The translations under genes were made by a program, and so were the position numbers. The notes below the pieces were generated by a model. That model was given only the letters and a program-made list of their open reading frames with translations, did not search any database and was not told the DNA's origin. This document shows, piece by piece, positions 45,546 to 56,744 of a stretch of 64,000 bases of DNA. Positions within the stretch are counted from its first letter, which is position 1. Each line of letters begins with the position of its first letter. This DNA is from Stenocarpella maydis (taxonomy: Eukaryota > Ascomycota > Sordariomycetes > Diaporthales > Diaporthaceae), in NCBI GenBank assembly GCA_002270565.1, contig NQMI01000046.1, forward strand, positions 188,503 through 252,502. Direction: 5' to 3'.

Positions 45546-47520
45546 GCTCGGCCGAGGCGCGACAGCGGCTGTGATTTCACGAGGCTGCAACGTCCGGAGG
45601 ACGGCCAGGCCATGGAAGCACACGACGGCCGGGAGCATCTGGATTTATTTGGGTTGACCCGGTTGAGGCGGCGTTTGGAGGCATAGGTCCAAGGCGGAAC
45701 GCGTGGGGATGGACTTGACATTTCTGAAGCTACTGAAAAGTGTCTAATGAACTATACGTGAGAACTACTCATCCCGTGCCGTGGTGGGTGACGATGACCT
45801 CACAACGGCACCATCACTAAAAGCACCCCCGATGCTGTCGGGCGAGTCAGGTCCCAATGGCGGGCAGCCGTCACGAGCTCCTCTTGTGAGGAGAGGACAC
45901 TGCCTCCAGCGCCAAGGCACAAGGCACAGGCAGTCGGGACTGCCGAGATAGATAGATAGATAGCTATTCACAAGGCCAACGTCAGCAAATAAGTCGCGCT
46001 CCCAGGCGCAAAATTGACATGAGAAGACGGGTGACACCATCGGCAGGTCCGGCGTGTGTTCAGAATATGTAAGAAGTGACTATCACTTGACCGCAAGATA
46101 TAGCACGGCAGGCGAGCCGGCCACCAGGCGGGATCAATCGCAAATTACTCTCATCATGACAAGGAACAAGGCCTCCCGGTCTCCGAGGGGACAAATGAGC
46201 AGAAAGGAGATCATCAATCTTACCTGTTTGCACGTCCGATACTAATAGCATTGAAACCCCTTGCCACCTTGTCTCACCCTCGCGCTCTGGCACTAGGGCC
46301 TTGAGAAGTGATTGATCAAGGGGCGGGTCTTTGGTGTTGTTGTTGATGTTGTGATCGATGTCGAAGGGAAGGCAGAGATTTTTTTTTTGGGGTTTTTTTT
46401 TTCTTGTTTTGGCCTTTCTTGTCTTAGGCGCGCCGCACGGACCATGCAGCTGACCTGAGACCAATGGGAGGCGAGGGGCCTCTCCGGAATCCACTCCCCG
46501 GAGAAAGAAGCAGAAGCCGTCAACGGCCGGGGTGTTTACCGCCTTGCAAGCTCGCAAGCAGCAGGCAGGGGCCCTGCCCCAAGGCCTCGGCGCCGGCCTC
46601 TTGCACCGCCATCGTCGGCCGCCTGCTGAGTCGCTCGGCCCGTCTCAGTTTACAGGCAATGCCAACGCAGATACGAAAGATTTGTGTTGGGGGGGGGGGG
46701 AGCTTTGCGAGAGGCTTTGCCTTGCCGCTCAGCGCCCTTCTCCCTGGACACGCGGAAAGGCACGGTCATATAAGGTCGAAAACTGGGGACCGCGTCCAGC
46801 CGGGGCCCCAAGGATGGAAGATTATCGGCTCCTCCGGTACAAGGGGCGCCTGGTGAGCCTGCTCGTGAGCATGCGCATGCGCAGCCGCTGCCTCTGCTGC
46901 TGCTGCCAGACGCACTGTCCCCTCTAATCTGCCGATCCCAGCTAATCAGCTAACGAGCCTTGATCACCAGATCACCGCGTGGAGTCCTGGGGCGTATGCC
47001 AAGATGGGGACATGGAGACATCGGCCGATAACAGCGGCGCCCGCAACTTTGGAACGAAACGACCTCAGTTTCGGGCGGCGGGCCCTGTCCTCTCGGGGGC
47101 TGTCTGTCAGGTTGACCCGTGACACGGGGAGGTGGCAGGGGTTGCTGGCTGTGGGTTGGTGCAGGAAGAAATAGCCACCTAAGCGGCGTTTGAAGGAGGC
47201 TTAATTAATAAGTAGAGGGACATGAAGCCACCTCACGATGGTGGGGAACGAGACGAGCCAACTGCACCCGCGGGCCCTAGTGGAAGGGAAGGCCGCCGTT
47301 GTGGCTACCGTTGCGTAGCAGCCCAAGTTCCCTTCACGTATCGTGAGCCTCTCTCATGGTGGGCTCCAGACGGGGTCCATCTCGGCGAAAGGCGACAGGA
47401 CTGGCTATGCTTTGCCCAGCAAAGGCCTGTCGGCCGTCGCGCAAAGAGTACACTCCCCTGGGATTACAAACGTCATTTTCCTCATACCATTACATTTTAA
47501 CCCACACATCCCCACCAGGT
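45546..47520. other. Gene-poor region, first part
   Basis: No recognisable gene on either strand. Contains a (GATA)4 run at 45947-45962 and T/G homopolymer runs near 46380-46410 and 46685-46700. ORFs up to 165 codons occur but have the irregular composition of chance frames in GC-rich DNA. Confidence 0.5.
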
Positions 47521-47850
47521 ACTTCATCCTAGTAACTTCTTCAGGGCGTTATATTAATTAATAAACTTTTAAAATTTTGATCTTATAAAGTTATTAAATA
47601 TTAAATAAAGGATTAAATTAAATTATATAATAATTTCTAATTTTTAATTTTAGTAAGCTATAAAAAATAAAGTTTATTGCTTAGGAGGCTGTATTTATAG
47701 ATTTCTTATTATAGCTTATTTAGTATCTAAACAGCTTTAAGATTATATAGTTATTAGAGGGGAAAAGACCAAGTATTAACTATATGTAAGTATATTAAAT
47801 GATTTAAATCCTATGAGAATTTAATAGCAAATTCCTGTCTTCTTAGTACA
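47521..47850. mobile_element. AT-rich island, probable RIP-degraded relic
   Basis: About 330 bp of very AT-rich sequence (ttaattaataaacttttaaaatt and similar) with sharp borders in GC-rich DNA. Nothing codes. Confidence 0.4.
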
Positions 47851-50147
47851 GTTTCATTCAACCTACTATAGCGCCCAAATCGACATTTGTAATCCCTGGG
47901 GAGCGTACTGCATGGCATGGGGAGGGGAGCATGGCGGTAGCCATACGAACCCATGGGTGCATGGACGAGGATTGATCTGCCAGTCAGTGCTGTGCGGCAT
48001 CTCGCACGATTACCACCCGATCCTGCGCAGCTGCTTGGCGCCATTCGCAGAAGGGGACCGGCAGTTATTGGGTCGCTGACAATGCAACGCCATCCGGCAG
48101 TGAGGGCAGGAGCAACAGCAGCCGCCTTCAACTTGCGGTGTGTAGCAGGCGGCGGGATATCAAGACACACTCTCCGCGCCGCATCTCAAACTGGCCAACC
48201 CCCATCCCCCGCCGGCTGCAGGCACAGCTTCCGGGCGCCTCTCCCGTCCTGTGCTGGAAGGGACAGGCTTTGGGAGAAGCCTTCTCGAACCGACCGAGGC
48301 GACGGGAGGCGGCAGCCAACAAACACCTTGGCGTTTCCCTCCTTGCCTTGCCCTGCGCGCGCGCCATGGCGCCCCCCCCCCCTTCCCCGGGGGAAGAAGG
48401 GGCACGGGCGGCTTGGGAGCAACGCGACTAGTGCCCAATGACCCGTCCTGGCCATTGCCTATACGCGGGCGGCACGGCAATAGGCCGCCCGCTCGAAGAA
48501 AGTTACGGGTGATGATGGGTCGATGTCCAGAGCCCCCTTCCCAACGGCCCCCTCCGCCAACCCCCTTCCTCCCATGCCAGGAGGACCAGGCTCCCCCCAT
48601 GCCCGGAGAAGCCAGGACATACCTGGCGGTGCGGGTCGCGCCGCTGTCAGCTGTCAAGAAACCAAAAAAAAACCACCAAAAGAAAGAAAGAGGATAAGAG
48701 AAGAGGACGATCATGACAAGAGTGGCTTGTGTAACTAGGCCTGCGATGTCCCCGCCGTTGGGGCAGGGAAAAGGAGCAGGCACCCCAAGAATCACCCTAT
48801 GTGCCGTGTCTGAGGCTCATCGATAGGGCTGGGGCACCGATCGCCCTTGGGCCACAAAAAAAAAAGGGCCAATGGGTGGCAATGCACGTACACTAGGCGT
48901 GTGCTGGGTGGGCATAAACGTCACTCCGCGTTCGGTCGACCCCTTGCTTGCCAACTGCCTTGAGGCCTGTTGCACGACATAATTAATGTTGCCTGTGAGG
49001 CTTTTTATTACCCGGTTGGCGGATGGGGCTGGTTTTATGGTTTTGTGTGCACGATCCTGACTGCCGCCGGTCCATCCTGGGCCGATGCAGGAAAAGAAGA
49101 AGAAGAAGAAACCCCCAGGGCGGCCGTTGAAGGCGCTCGCAGGCGGTGGATGGAGCCCAACCGGCTGCAACTTGGCTGTGCGTATGTCAATACAATACAC
49201 GGCATATGTGCGACGCGGAGGGAACCCAGGCTGTGAATTGGAAGAGAGAGCAAGTTTCTGCATTCAGTCTAGAGGGCCACTACCGTCCCCGTGCTCCTGT
49301 CAACCCATTGAGACATGTCCGTGAAGACGCCCCGTTGCATACAAACTTGTTCCTTTCTGAATCGCCCTCCCGATTCTTGTGCCCATGAAGAGAATAGTAA
49401 AAGAAAATTACTAGAAAAGAACTGTAACACCTTCTACTTTTGTGCCCCGTGAGGGGTTAGTTAAGAAATCTCATGATGATCTGAAAACCTCATGATGGTG
49501 TGTGTGTGTGTGTGTGTTACCCAAGCCGGGACTGTCAACTAAACTGTTGCCGTGAAGCCTCATCTGTAAGTGTAACAAGCGCAGCTGCCACCCTAGGCAG
49601 GAGTCTTTTTTGTGTGCTGGCGTTGAAAAGGTTCGCCAAGCGCAAGAACAGAGGTAGATAGAAGTGGCGCAAAAGGAATTTCCGAGCGAGTTCCAGTGCC
49701 GGGACAGCTGGGCCGGAATACATTCCGTCGAGTCCGTTGCTCGCCGCCAAACAAACTCAACAGCACGGCGTGCCGCAGTTTCCACATGCACGACCGGGGA
49801 TCACCCAAACCTCCTTCCCATCGGCAGCGCAGGTGGGACAGCGCACACCCGGGAGCTGTAAGTGAGACTTGTCAGATGATTTCTGGCATCTTTCTCCGAG
49901 GTGAGGTGCTGTGCTGTGCTGGTGGTACTTACCGGCATGGACTGAACTGGCAAGCCGGGATAAGTTGGCGAGGTCGGCATAGGACGAGACCCCAGGAGAC
50001 ACGGCGCGGCGGCGGCGGCGGTCGTGTCGAGATCACGGGGGATTGTTGGCCGGACCATATTTTCAGGGACGTATGTGACTGTTGTCTGAGTGATGGCTTC
50101 CAAGCTGTTGAGACCACCGGCGGCACGCAGTGAGGTTGTTGCTATCA

Positions 50148-50189
50148 GTGGTGGTGGTGGTGGTGGTGGTGGCGGTGGTGGTGGTGGTC
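50148..50189. repeat. (GGT)n microsatellite
   Basis: About 14 GGT units with one GGC interruption. Confidence 0.95.
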
Positions 50190-52010
50190 GTGAAGGTAAT
50201 AGCTACTTTTGTTGGTGATAAACAGGATGAAAATGACCAGGCGGCTTGTGGGTAGATCTGTTTGGGACATGGAATTGATGTGGTCAAGGGAGGGAGGGCG
50301 AGGTTGGAGTGCAGAGGAGGCGGCGGAGGAGGCGGGAGTTATATATCCATCCGGATCTTAGAGCGGTCGTCGTTTGATGAATACCCCGAAGCTTGTGATA
50401 TTTGCAGGGACCAGGTCTCAAGACGAAATTGTAGGAGGGGTATTAGATGGGACAGAGGAAGCAAAAAGAAAGGAAAAAGAAAGACGAGATACATGTCATG
50501 GCCTGGGCACAACGGGACGGGAGTGGACGTCTTCCTGGCCGTCGCGCAGGAGCCCCGGGCAGATACCCAGCCCGCCAGGAGCAGGCCCATGCGGTGTGAG
50601 CAAGTCACGATGGGACACTCTGGCTGATGACGGTCAAGAGAGGTGCACCGAGCACACAACCACATCACCACACGGATGGGCTGCTGCAGCTGGTGTAAAA
50701 GGCCATGTATGGCGAGGGTGTGCGCACGGGAGGTTCTCCTCAACGCGGGCACTCGGCCCATGCGAGTCGACTGGCCGGGGGCGTGGCGTTATGCCGCGGC
50801 AGCATATAAGGTTCGAGCCACTTGCGTCGACCCAGGTACGACAGTCTCAGGGAGGCGATGGGAACTTGCACCGCTGGCAGCCGGATGCTGAGGCACTGGA
50901 GCCGCCGCTCGCATGGTTTGACGGCTTGAGGGAACCCTGGGCTTAGCTCTTGTCCCCCCGGAGGCCAGGGTTTATTGCTACCAATCTAGTGTAGGTAGCG
51001 GATCTGCAAGGCGAAATGTCGATAGCATCCGATCCTTGGGGCAGGTCTCTCTCGCATAGCGTCCAGGAGTGCCATCCGGGCAGCTTAGCCCTGTGTGACC
51101 CGAACCGGTACGTGGTGAGGACCGTGGCCTGTTGGCCAGGAACAGGGGAGACCGGGTTCCTCCGCATGATACCTGTCAAGCAGTACTGCAATGTGGAGTA
51201 AGCTCACCTGCGTTAGTTTTGTGATGCACATGAGGCGTGCAGGGAGACGACCAGCACCCGGCCAGTGCTCCGCAACGACAAACGGGAGATGTGATATTGC
51301 AGACCCAGCAGCCCAGCCCAGGGGGGCCCGCCAGCTGTGTCTGCCTCAGCCGGCCGGGCGAGTGCCTTGGTGCAGAGGCGATATGACCGGACCGGGACGG
51401 GACGGCGCAGCCAAGGCCAGGTCAGATGCAGCCCGGGCAGACGAGTACTCGAGCACTGGAGGAGGCCCTTGGCTGGTGCCTTGTCTCGCGCGCGTGCGCG
51501 ACGCCCGTGCTCGTCTGTGGCCTACTAATAAATGCTTAGTATAGCCATGGGGCCTGTGGCCTCGTCACGGCACCTGCGGAGACTCCGATCCGGCAGGCGG
51601 TGGTAGAAATTAGATTTGTGGTCGGGGAGAAGCCGTCGGACGCCTGGCCTTCGGCTCGGGAAGGGCGGCACGGCCATGGAGGGCGCAGAGGGCGCAGAGG
51701 CACTCAGCGCTGGAGCCCACTGCGCGGGCATGGGCCGCGGTGGTGACGATGTGTGGTGCTGGATCTGACCGCACACGGTGTGGCTTCTGGGCTGATACAG
51801 ACGGGAGGCCGCGCAGCAGCAAGCGAAGGCGAGGTGAAGCGATGTGATGCGAGGTGAGAGTCGAGGTGAGGTGAGCTCCGTGTCTCGCCTCCTGTCGTCT
51901 CGCCCGAGCTCGCAAAACGCGGCCGATACTGTCGCTTGTCACTTGTCACATCTCACCTGTTCGTGCCTCCACGACTACACTACCATGTAACAAGACCGCG
52001 CGTTCGTCCG

Positions 52011-52038
52011 GCCAGCCAGCCAGCCAGCCAGCCAGCCA
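52011..52038. repeat. (GCCA)n microsatellite, 7 units
   Basis: Seven perfect GCCA/CCAG units head to tail. Confidence 0.95.
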
Positions 52039-53266
52039 CTCTCCCTCTCTTGCTGCCGGGCTTTATCTTCCCTCTGCCTCTCCCCTGGCTCTCCCGCGCG
52101 AGACCGGCTGTCCCGGGCCTCCTCCCATCGACCCGCAATGCCTCCCCTTCTCCTGTTCCAGGTCGCCTTGCGAGTCGTGCCACCTGGAATGATGGTGATG
52201 GCGATGGTGGTAATTATAGCAATCATCAAAATAAAACCAAGAGAACCACCCCGGCGGCGAAACACGAAGGAACCTCGTCCTCCGCGGCTCCGCGGCTGTG
52301 AGTATACCAGACGAGGCAGAGGTGGGTTTGCATGAAGCCACACGGAACTGGGCTAATGTGAGGAATCGCGAGAGGCAGCCAGGGCAGCCCGGGCAGAGCT
52401 TATCAGATGGAGACGTGCCCAGGGCGGGCCACATGCCAGAAATGTCAGGCGTGTGCGCCCACTTCAACACAAGCCGCTGCCCTGTATGTACATCCTATAG
52501 TGTACTCCAACGCACTCAGATGCGTGGGTCCGACGATCAGTGTCGATGGCTATTTTTGAGCCTGATGGATCGACCCTCAGCGCCTCCTCCGCCCACAAAT
52601 CGTGGCTGTCATCCCGGTCATGGTCCCGCGGCCTTCATACTGGACCAGCCCTGCGATATTCTCGTCCAACATCGCATCTCCTGCCGCAAGCCCCGGCCCT
52701 CTCTCTCCGGCTCATGTCGGTCGCGTGGTCTACACCCGGTGTGTTTGATATCGTGCTCGTGGGCAGACCGCTCTTTCCCAGCAGACGATGCCGACGGGAT
52801 GCCTGCTCGATGGAGGAATAGACTCTCGCTTGTCCGCTCCTTTATAAGCCCGTGCCCCACCGCCAGGCCCGATGCTGAACCCCGATTCCCGACCCAGAAT
52901 CTCGGTTTCTCCAGCCGCGCGAGTGCTGCCTGGTATATGTACACTGCAGTACACCTTGCGGAGATACCCATCGTACCCACCGACGCCCACCACCTTCAGC
53001 CCGTTTGCCATTTGCCATTTGCGGCCTGTGGTCTGACCTCCAGCAACCACAGCCGACTGACTGATGGGCCCTGCCAAAACGTGGGCGCCGCTTGGCGGCC
53101 GGGGAAGACAACATGACATCCCCGCCTGCTCTGTGACATCGCGTGGCTTTGGAGGTGGATCAGGTGGGCAAACACCACCTTCAGTCACCACCACATCTCG
53201 GTTCGCTCCCCCGGTTTCGTCACTCTCCCGTCACCGCCTACACTACGTGCACTACACTATGTCAAC

Positions 53267-53290
53267 GGCTCCGGCTCCGGCTCCGGCTCC
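53267..53290. repeat. (GGCTCC)4 microsatellite
   Basis: Four perfect hexamer units. Confidence 0.9.
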
Positions 53291-53423
53291 ATTGACAGCA
53301 CCATCGACATGGTGGACTTGAGCCTACCACCCTGCCACCTTACGCGGTATATCCCTTTGAGAGCACCAGTACAGACAAGGGGACCCGATCCTCCTCTCTT
53401 AACCTCGGGTACGTCGCCTCGCA

Positions 53424-53483
53424 TAATTTTTTATTTTTTATTTTTTATTTTTTTAATTTTTAATTTTTAATTTTTTTTTTTTT
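53424..53483. repeat. A/T-rich (ATTTTTT)n low-complexity tract
   Basis: A 60-bp tract of T-runs separated by single or double A. It is isolated in GC-rich DNA. Confidence 0.9.
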
Positions 53484-56400
53484 CTTTGCCGAGATATTTT
53501 GTAGCCTACTCAAGTAGCTGAGAGCTGGTGCGTTCTCAACGGTGGGAAAGCTCAGTAAACCCTGAGGTCACGCGGGTTTTATGGACTACACTTTGTGTGT
53601 GGCACCTCCGATTGGCCCCTAATCCTGAAACATCATGTACCCTCAAAGGGATACCGTGTGTATGTATGTATGTTCGAGAGAGGCGCCGAGTGACCCCTTG
53701 ATCTCGACATGATCTGCTTGATTCCGAATGCCGGGATCTGCCTCGTCAATCTGCGATTTCTCCACAGCTGATACCACCCTACCTCATGGCTCAACAACTC
53801 GGTCTTGACCACTCGCAGTCTCCTGTGTCCACTGTGACATCTGAAACATAAAGTGCTGCATTGCGCTGGCTACACGCTGCGAGTAATACCATTGCGGCCG
53901 GTTACTGTCGACTTCCACTGCCGCTGATTGCCGGTTCAGCAATTGCCTGTCACGCCCACGCCAGGTAACCGCCCTGTGTGCCATGGTCGCGAGCATATCT
54001 GGATAGCCCAATGCGAAGCCGGACCGCCGGCAGCAGACGAGAAAACTGTCCCGTGGGCAACGAGGCCACCGCTGTTTGGCATCTCGCGGCCTCGCCTTGC
54101 TTTTGAAACCAACAGGCTGCTCAGGGATGCAACGCTCGAGATTCATATCCTGTTCCTCTGCGCATCCCGTTGGAAGAGGACAAGGCAGCCAGACACACCG
54201 AGCACACCCCCAGCGGCCACTGCACTCAAGGCGTCGCTGGCTGAGCAGAGCCGCATCCTGTAGTGCTACAAACCCCTACCCCGAACTATTGTGCTGGTGT
54301 TCAGAGTGTTGGTCCGCACATGATTCCCATCGCCACAAATGCTCCAGGTGTGCTGAGGGTCTGCATGAAGTGTCCCATGACGCGCCCTGGAGGCCTGATG
54401 CAGGACAAAATTGACCGCTAAGACACGTTCTCCTGGGTGGGGACGCGCTAGGGCCTACAGCGGGACTTCGGCTGGGTGATGCGCAGCGACAACGCCCGAC
54501 AACGTTTGGATTGCCGCCGGATGTGGGAGCTGCTTGCGAACAGGCATCGACCTGTCACATTGTGACATCTCACTTCTGACCTGATGGCATGGGCCAACGC
54601 GGGCACTGAGAAATAAGTCGACATGTCAATGGCCGGAGCACCAAGACCTGGTACCGCCCTCGGAACGGCGGCGGCCTCCCTCGCCAAAACAGGAGCCCAA
54701 GAATCTCTTCCCGACCCGTGTGTTTGTTGTTGTTCCATACGCCATCTACTGTCTGGAAACCACGACAGCGTTGCGGTTCTCGCCATGTCTTGCTCATTGT
54801 GACCACAACCTGGGCTGGCGGCCTAGGAACTGCGCCGGGATACAGCGGGAGGACGAAACCTCGCTGCAGCATCCCGTGTTTGCAAACGGTCCGAGGTCGC
54901 TGGACGTTGCTATCCCGACTGCACCCGGACCAAGGCCCCGGCCTCCCAGCTGCTCGGGTCACCAGCTGGGAGACGGATTAATAACGAGACAAGCCGTGCC
55001 CCTGGCGGGGTCTGTACTGCAACCCCTCCTCGCACCTTGTGTCGAGAGGGCGGCCGATTAGCGAGATCGGATCGACGCCACGGTCAAGGTTTTTTGTTGA
55101 GATACGCCCCACCAACGGACGAGATCCATGGGTTCTTGCATATGCCCTCGCATTCGAACCGCAGCGCCGGAAGAAATGAGCATGCTCCTCTTTGTGGTGG
55201 GAACGGCTCGGGTGCCTGCGGCAATATCAGGCTGGCTGCACTTACACCGCCAGATGCCATTCTATAAAACTTTTCTGAAAAGCCAACGCAACAACACAAG
55301 TCCCACCACGGGTCGCCGCTTTTCATTTGATGGAGTGACTGACACCTTCCCCCCCCCCATACATGTGATTGAGGCTCAACCTCGCCCATGCACACCAGTG
55401 AACCACGCCCGACTGCGAGAGGAATCCTGACGCAGAGCCGTTGAAGGCATCTAGCCGTTGTCAAACACCTGCCAGAACTGCAGATATGCACCCGTTCAAT
55501 GAGACAGTGGCCTGTCACACCCTGTCGTGCATGTCTCACCCAACCCGCCTTCGTGTACGGGCCAACCCGTCGACTGGTGTCTTTCCCAACAAAGGGATTA
55601 TCGACCCCGGCCAGGCCGAGTTGCGGATGTTGGTCGTGCCTTGAGCATTGTTCGGCGAGGGCATCCTTCGCCAGCTCCCAGCACCGCGCCCTCTTTGGCG
55701 ACCACTGGAGCATCGCGACATCTTAGTTAGGGGTGCAGACCAGCCAGGTTATCCAGGCCTATAGAAACAGAGCGACTTTACTCTGGTGAGTTTCCTGACT
55801 ATTATATTGTACCACCGGGTGGACTGAGGTATAATCTTTATCTAGCCATCTAGTGTGTGATGGATGCATCCAGGGATTGGAGCAGAAAAGTGGGTCAGGC
55901 AAGTCACGGTGCTCTAGTGGTCGCTGAAGGGATAATGTGGAGCGAGCAACTACACGATCGCTCGGCTCTGAGAATGGGCCGTTTCCCAAAACCTTTCTTT
56001 TTTGATATCGCGCCACGGACGGGGATGGGGACATTTCTGTCCCTGATCCGTCCCAAAAGTAAACTTGGCTTCTTTTTTCCCCCGTGGCCGCAAAAGCCTC
56101 TCGATCTGGACATGTTAGCACAGGCTCAGGAAGTATGCTGGTCTGAAGTATTAGCCTCAAGTGCCATCAACCTGCTGACCGCCTCTGCTTCCGGTCTGCA
56201 GCCGGGAAATCAACGGGAAGTCCCGGTGGAACACTATATTCAGACTGACGATCGCGCCTGGGCTTACACCACACGATGCCTTGCGGCAGCCAGATCACGC
56301 TAGCACGCACACAGACAGAGAACACGGTGAAGCGTGATATGTCAGCTGAATTTGGAGCTGATGATTGGGTATCGTCGTGGTAAAAGCTACGCCCCATGTG

Positions 56401-56744
56401 AAGAACAACCGTATACGCGTCCAGACCGACACGGCAATATTGCACCGTCATAGCTCCAGTACCTCCTTAAACCGTCTGAGGATACACAGCCAGCTTTGGG
56501 GCCAAATGTCTCGCGGGATCGAATAACAGTAAAACTTGGGTCCCAGAATGGAATAACGCCACCTGATAAAACACGATCATCTCATACCTAGCCCGCCCGC
56601 TAGGGAAGGCGCGTGTGTTGTAAAGGAACCAGGCTTGATGAGGCCAGAGACCGAACCGGCCCATGTCGGCAATGATTATGCTGAAGTGGCGGGACAGCTC
56701 TGAGGGCCAGCCAAATGAGGGGGCATGAGACCCCATTCCTATCG

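Larger units (their letters stand above)
47851..56744. other. Gene-poor region, second part (about 8.9 kb)
   Basis: GC-rich sequence with no gene recognised. The longest open frame (52298-53116, plus) begins with GTG, has no domain or family look and is probably chance. Simple repeats are numerous: (TG) at 49498-49517, (GGT) at 50148-50189, (GCCA) at 52011-52038, (GGCTCC)4 at 53267-53290 and A/T-rich 53424-53483. No tRNA could be folded by eye. It may hold long UTRs, non-coding RNA or regulatory DNA. Confidence 0.5.

Noticed and set aside
48160..48795. 211-codon open frame, minus strand
   Set aside because: Gly/Arg-rich text from a GC-rich, low-complexity stretch, overlapping equally long frames on the plus strand.
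50800..50830. GGTTCGAGCC, resembling a tRNA B box
   Set aside because: The flanks do not pair as a T arm and no A box or acceptor stem is present.
52298..53116. 272-codon open frame, plus strand
   Set aside because: It starts with GTG, has no hydrophobic core pattern, domain or low-frequency-residue logic, and similar long frames overlap it on the other strand. It looks like chance in GC-rich DNA.
55084..55713. 209-codon open frame, minus strand
   Set aside because: Composition is irregular, rich in Cys, Trp and Arg, with no recognisable family and competing plus-strand frames.
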